Source: Candidatus Bathyarchaeota archaeon (GTDB taxonomy: Archaea; Thermoproteota; Bathyarchaeia; Bathyarchaeales; B26-1). Taken from it: a DNA stretch of 8,419 bases. How positions within the stretch are numbered: the stretch's first letter is position 1; every line of letters begins with the position of its first letter. The notes beneath the pieces were generated by a model. The model saw nothing but the letters and a program-made list of their open reading frames with translations, was not told the origin of the DNA and did no database searches. The position numbers and the translations under genes are program-made. The stretch lies in the NCBI GenBank assembly GCA_018396795.1, contig JAGTRH010000051.1, positions 1 through 8,419 on the forward strand. Reading direction: 5' to 3'. Shown here piece after piece: positions 5,794 through 8,419 of the stretch.

Positions 5794-7008
5794 TTGAAGA
5801 GAAAGTATGCTTTAGCTGGTGCAAGTAGTAGGGCATTATTTATGTATGCAAAACCATTAGTAACCGAGCTAAAAGATTACGCCGAGGTTATAGGGGTTTA
5901 TGATATTAATCCAATTAGAGCTAGAATACTCAGCGAGGAATGCGATGGAATACCAGTGTATGATAGCTTCGATAAAATGATAAATGATGGCAAACCAGAT
6001 GCGGTTATAGTGACAACTGTGGATAGATTCCATCATGAATACATCATTCGTTCATTAGAGGCTGGATGCGACGCTATAACTGAGAAGCCAATGACCATAG
6101 ATGCTGAAAAATGTAAGGCTATTTTAGAAGCAGAGAAGAGAACGAGAAGAAGAGTAATAGTGACGTTTAACTATCGATTTTCGCCATACGCATCAAGAAT
6201 AAAAGAGTTAATTAGAGAGGGAGTCGTAGGCGAAATATTGAGCATCGATTTTGAGTGGATTCTAGATACTGTTCATGGGGCAAGCTACTTTAGGAGATGG
6301 CACAGATATATGAGAAATAGTGGAGGTTTGTTGGTGCATAAGGCTACACATCACTTTGATCTAGTTAACTGGTGGCTCGAGGATAATCCCGAAGTTGTCT
6401 TCGCGTTTGGAGTGAGAAGATTCTATGGCTCGGTCAGAAAGCAACGTTGGGTTAGATGCTTAACATGCCCATATAAGAAGACATGTGAATTCTATTGGGA
6501 TATAACTAAAGACGAATTTGCAAGAAGATTCTATCTTGAGGCCGAGGTGTTTGATGGCTATATAAGGGATGGCTGCATCTTCGCAGATGACATTGACATA
6601 TATGATACAATGTCAGTAACAGTAAAATACTCAAAAGATGCCTTATTAACCTATTCTCTAATTGCACACAGTCCTTATGAGGGATGGAAAGCGTCCATAA
6701 ATGGGACTGAAGGTAGAATAGAAGCTGAAGAGTTTCACAGTGGCCAAAGAGCCGATGAACCATCTCAGTTAATTAGATGTTACAATCGAAGAGGAGAAGT
6801 GATTACGTATACTATCAGGAAGCCTAAAGGAGCACATGGCGGCGGAGATGAGCGACTGAGAAGGATGCTTTTCGTAGGTGATACCGAAGATACACTTGGG
6901 TATTTAGCCGACTCATGGGCAGGCGCCATGTCAATGTTGATAGGTGTTGCATCCAACATATCTATCATAGAAGGAAGACCAGTTCACATAATGGATTTGC
7001 TCAAATAA
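5794..7008 (+). CDS. Gfo/Idh/MocA family oxidoreductase with a four-cysteine insert
   Basis: This 404-residue protein has an N-terminal Rossmann NAD(P) domain and a C-terminal alpha/beta substrate domain. Visible family marks are the nucleotide loop GASSRA (9-14, a degenerate form of GxGxxG), an acidic end to strand two (VYDINP), EKP at 97-99 with the catalytic lysine, and GGLLVHKATHHFDLVNWW (177-194), which holds the expected sugar-site histidines. Between these and the end is an insert with C222, C225 and C231 (CLTCPYKKTC) plus C261, a spacing that could bind zinc; related subfamilies carry a similar motif. Such enzymes oxidise, reduce or epimerise sugars, inositols or aminosugars; the substrate cannot be told from sequence. 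The start at TTG 5794 is chosen on SD spacing; ATG 5788 would add two residues. No partner sugar genes are nearby, so its link to the C1 cluster is doubtful. Confidence 0.9.
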   Translation: MKRKYALAGASSRALFMYAKPLVTELKDYAEVIGVYDINPIRARILSEECDGIPVYDSFDKMINDGKPDAVIVTTVDRFHHEYIIRSLEAGCDAITEKPMTIDAEKCKAILEAEKRTRRRVIVTFNYRFSPYASRIKELIREGVVGEILSIDFEWILDTVHGASYFRRWHRYMRNSGGLLVHKATHHFDLVNWWLEDNPEVVFAFGVRRFYGSVRKQRWVRCLTCPYKKTCEFYWDITKDEFARRFYLEAEVFDGYIRDGCIFADDIDIYDTMSVTVKYSKDALLTYSLIAHSPYEGWKASINGTEGRIEAEEFHSGQRADEPSQLIRCYNRRGEVITYTIRKPKGAHGGGDERLRRMLFVGDTEDTLGYLADSWAGAMSMLIGVASNISIIEGRPVHIMDLLK

Positions 7009-7085
7009 TCCAGAAGATTCATGCATTAAAGCTAATTTACCTTTTGATCAAAAAATCATGCATTTTCCATCCTCATAGCGAGCCC

Positions 7086-7125
7086 CATTCTAATATTTCT
7101 CTAATATAAAATCTCTAATGTAAAA
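7086..7125. repeat. Short imperfect tandem repeat, 14-base unit
   Basis: TCTCTAATATAAAA (7098-7111) is followed directly by TCTCTAATGTAAAA (7112-7125), with one mismatch. A partial third copy (TTCTAATATTT) lies just before. It sits in the convergent gap 7009-7150, which otherwise holds only AT-rich sequence, a TCATGCATT pair (7020-7028 and 7048-7056) and short T or A runs that may end transcripts from both sides. Confidence 0.6.
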
Positions 7126-7150
7126 ATACTCGATTTGGCATGCCGTAAAT

Positions 7151-8221
7151 CTAAATATTTTTGAGCTGCTTATCCTGAAGGGTTTTTAACGAGTTTTCTT
7201 GCTTCCTTATTGACATTTTGATAAGTAAATCGATTAGCCGTTTATCTTCCACCGGTTTTGTTATAATTACACCCTTTGATTCAGCTTCTCGGAATATTTC
7301 ATCGCCAACTTTAGAGCGTATTATCGTTAAAGACCAGCCATCAAGTCCTAGTCCACCAACAGATATATCGGCTAATTCAGCTGAAAAGTCTGTGCACACA
7401 TTACAGAAGCTACATGAATACTCCCTAATCTCTTTTAATGGTAGTGCTTTAATTTCACCATTCTTCATCTTCAGAAGCAACTTCCCCTTTATATTAATCT
7501 TAGCAACCTCCTTTAGTTTAATTTCCATCCTTTCTTGAATAAAGTTTTTAACTAATCCGTTATAGGTGAAGCTCTCGCTACAAAAGAGACCTAAAGCGAA
7601 CCCAACGGTATCCGCATACTTCTTTAGCGGAAGCATCTGAATTTTTCTTAAGGCGTGTATTTGGCACGGTGTTCCAACGAAAGCTATTTTTCCAATCTTT
7701 TTATTGATGCCGTCTTTGAGCGCAAGCATATTAGGTGAGTACGTATATCTTGTTCCGGAGCATTTAATTATATCATTTTTCGATAAGGCGAGTTTTGGAA
7801 CAGCTCTTAACGGTTCTTCTTCGCTCTCGCCGGAGATGGCGGCTCCTTCAATTATACCTTCATCAAGTGCAAATATTAGAAGTGATGTTACAACTCCTCC
7901 ATCCTGGCAGACTTTCATAATTTCATTATTGGTTGTTTGCGCTACAACGATCTGCCTATATACGCCGAATATCTCGTTTGCTTCACGTTCCCTTCCAAAA
8001 ACAAAGCGCTCTAAGGATTGAATAGAAAGGTTGAATCTAGGACAAACCTGGGCGCATATACCACATGATTTACATTCGCTAACGAGTTTAGGCCTACCGT
8101 TAACATAATTGAGGCAATTAAATGGGCATGAAATAATGCAAGAGGCGCACCCAGTGCATAGAAGAGGATCAATAACAAATTTTTTTAAAGTTTCCTCAAA
8201 ACTGATTTTTTGAATCGGCAT
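7151..8221 (-). CDS. FrhB/FdhB-like F420-linked iron-sulfur flavoprotein (coenzyme F420 hydrogenase/dehydrogenase beta subunit family)
   Basis: This 356-residue cytoplasmic protein resembles the beta subunit of F420-reducing hydrogenase, F420-dependent formate dehydrogenase and FpoF. The N-terminus carries two [4Fe-4S] ferredoxin motifs: C22-x2-C25-x2-C28-x3-C32 and C50-x2-C53-x2-C56-x3-C60. The FrhB core follows, with CQDGGVVTSLL (105-115), CSGTRYTYSP (154-163), VGTPCQIHALR (182-192), GLFCSESFTY (211-220) and a C-terminal CSFCNVC (270-276) before DISVGGLGLDGW. These are the family's flavin, F420 and third-cluster regions. It probably passes electrons between F420 and ferredoxin or a partner. 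No hydrogenase, heterodisulfide reductase or formate dehydrogenase subunit is adjacent here, so the partner is unknown. ATG 8221 is preceded by AGGTGA (complement of 8227-8232), five bases away. The stop is TAG. Confidence 0.9.
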   Translation of the reverse strand: MPIQKISFEETLKKFVIDPLLCTGCASCIISCPFNCLNYVNGRPKLVSECKSCGICAQVCPRFNLSIQSLERFVFGREREANEIFGVYRQIVVAQTTNNEIMKVCQDGGVVTSLLIFALDEGIIEGAAISGESEEEPLRAVPKLALSKNDIIKCSGTRYTYSPNMLALKDGINKKIGKIAFVGTPCQIHALRKIQMLPLKKYADTVGFALGLFCSESFTYNGLVKNFIQERMEIKLKEVAKINIKGKLLLKMKNGEIKALPLKEIREYSCSFCNVCTDFSAELADISVGGLGLDGWSLTIIRSKVGDEIFREAESKGVIITKPVEDKRLIDLLIKMSIRKQENSLKTLQDKQLKNI

Positions 8222-8257
8222 TTAACTCACCTTAATATTCTATTAAGGATAGTTAAA
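8221..8257. repeat. 37-base near-perfect inverted repeat abutting the frhB-like start codon
   Basis: The 17-base arms 8221-8237 and 8241-8257 are complementary at 15 of 17 positions around a TTC centre (8238-8240). The inner eight pairs (CCTTAATA with TATTAAGG) are perfect; the only mismatches are 8228-8229 against 8249-8250. On the minus strand the dyad begins at the A of the ATG and includes the Shine-Dalgarno (8227-8232). It could be an operator for a dimeric regulator or an RNA hairpin hiding the ribosome site. Confidence 0.8.
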
Positions 8258-8273
8258 AGATAAGAATATTGCT

Positions 8274-8316
8274 CCTAAAATATATGGTTGGAGGATAATT
8301 CATTGTAAAGGAGAGT
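8274..8316. promoter_or_regulatory. Probable shared TATA region for the divergent genes at the right edge
   Basis: AAAATATATG at 8277-8286 can be read as a TATA box in both directions. For the minus-strand frhB-like gene, initiation about 26 bases away falls near 8255, so the leader would be almost exactly the dyad. For the plus strand, initiation would fall near 8307, followed by an AAGGAGAG Shine-Dalgarno at 8308-8315. This rests on pattern matches only. Confidence 0.35.
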
Positions 8317-8326
8317 ATGCAGATTA

Positions 8327-8419
8327 ATGAGTATACAGGATATATTTAATGACTCCTTTGCAGTTAAGGCAAATGTTTTTCTCGATCTTATTAATCAAGT
8401 AAACCAAATAATATCTAGC
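8327..8419 (+). CDS. Unrecognised protein, N-terminal 31 codons (runs off the window)
   Basis: An open frame runs from ATG 8327 to the window end without a stop. It begins MSIQDIFNDSFAVKANVF and continues with residues that look like an amphipathic helix rich in I, L, V, N and Q. A GGAGAG Shine-Dalgarno at 8310-8315 is eleven bases upstream, and a stop at 8306-8308 closes the frame before it, so ATG 8327 is the only start available. A competing ATG at 8317 opens only ten codons. I do not recognise the family, and 31 residues are too few to assign one. It is divergent from the frhB-like gene and may share its control region. Confidence 0.45.
   Translation, partial: MSIQDIFNDSFAVKANVFLDLINQVNQIISS

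Noticed and set aside
6915..7109. Short plus-strand frame crossing the end of the Gfo/Idh gene
   Set aside because: It overlaps real coding sequence in another frame, and its tail translates AT-rich intergenic DNA with no family resemblance.
7009..7150. Possible small RNA or tRNA in the convergent gap
   Set aside because: No cloverleaf, CCA-compatible stem or stable GC-rich structure was visible; the gap is AT-rich with only short repeats.
1..8419. CRISPR array, insertion sequence or integration site
   Set aside because: No regularly spaced direct repeats, transposase or integrase sequence, or terminal repeats flanking a gene block were seen.

Overview
This is a window from a fairly AT-rich archaeal chromosome. 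The archaeal signs are a uS7 protein of archaeal type and length, TATA-box style promoters with at least one apparently leaderless gene, Shine-Dalgarno (SD) sites paired with TTG starts, and tetrahydromethanopterin (H4MPT)-linked C1 genes. A TACK-group lineage with the archaeal Wood-Ljungdahl branch (for example Bathyarchaeia) would fit, but that placement is inference; the sequence alone does not fix the taxon.

Layout. Bases 1-360 carry a minus-strand aromatic amino acid pair: an AroQ-type chorismate mutase followed by the first codons of what looks like prephenate dehydrogenase. A divergent promoter region leads to a plus-strand carbamoyltransferase of the ornithine/aspartate family (477-1391) whose second-substrate loops are not those of a standard OTCase. 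A solitary ribosomal protein S7 gene follows (1479-2081). The next block is a C1 cluster: fwdA (2207-3895), fwdC (about 3899-4723) and mch (4734-5699). After that come a Gfo/Idh/MocA oxidoreductase with a four-cysteine insert (5794-7008), a convergent gap, and a minus-strand FrhB/FdhB-like F420-linked iron-sulfur flavoprotein (7151-8221). The right edge holds a divergent promoter region and the first 31 codons of an unrecognised plus-strand gene.

How the genes fit together. FwdA is the metal-dependent amidohydrolase subunit and FwdC the beta-helix subunit of formylmethanofuran dehydrogenase (or of the related formyl hydrolase complex). Mch interconverts formyl- and methenyl-H4MPT two steps along the same pathway. 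Later steps of that pathway use coenzyme F420, which makes the nearby FrhB-like protein a plausible though unproven electron-transfer partner. The molybdenum/tungsten subunits (fwdB, fwdD) and formyltransferase (ftr) are not in this window.

Points most worth a second look: (1) fwdC's conserved N-terminus is encoded in frame but has no ATG, GTG or TTG, so it appears to start at ATA or ATC behind a good SD; (2) the carbamoyltransferase has HDMP in place of HCLP and DME in place of SMG; (3) a 37-base near-perfect dyad abuts the frhB-like start codon and covers its SD. No CRISPR array, insertion sequence, tRNA or rRNA was recognised. No gene-free stretch exceeds 300 bases.
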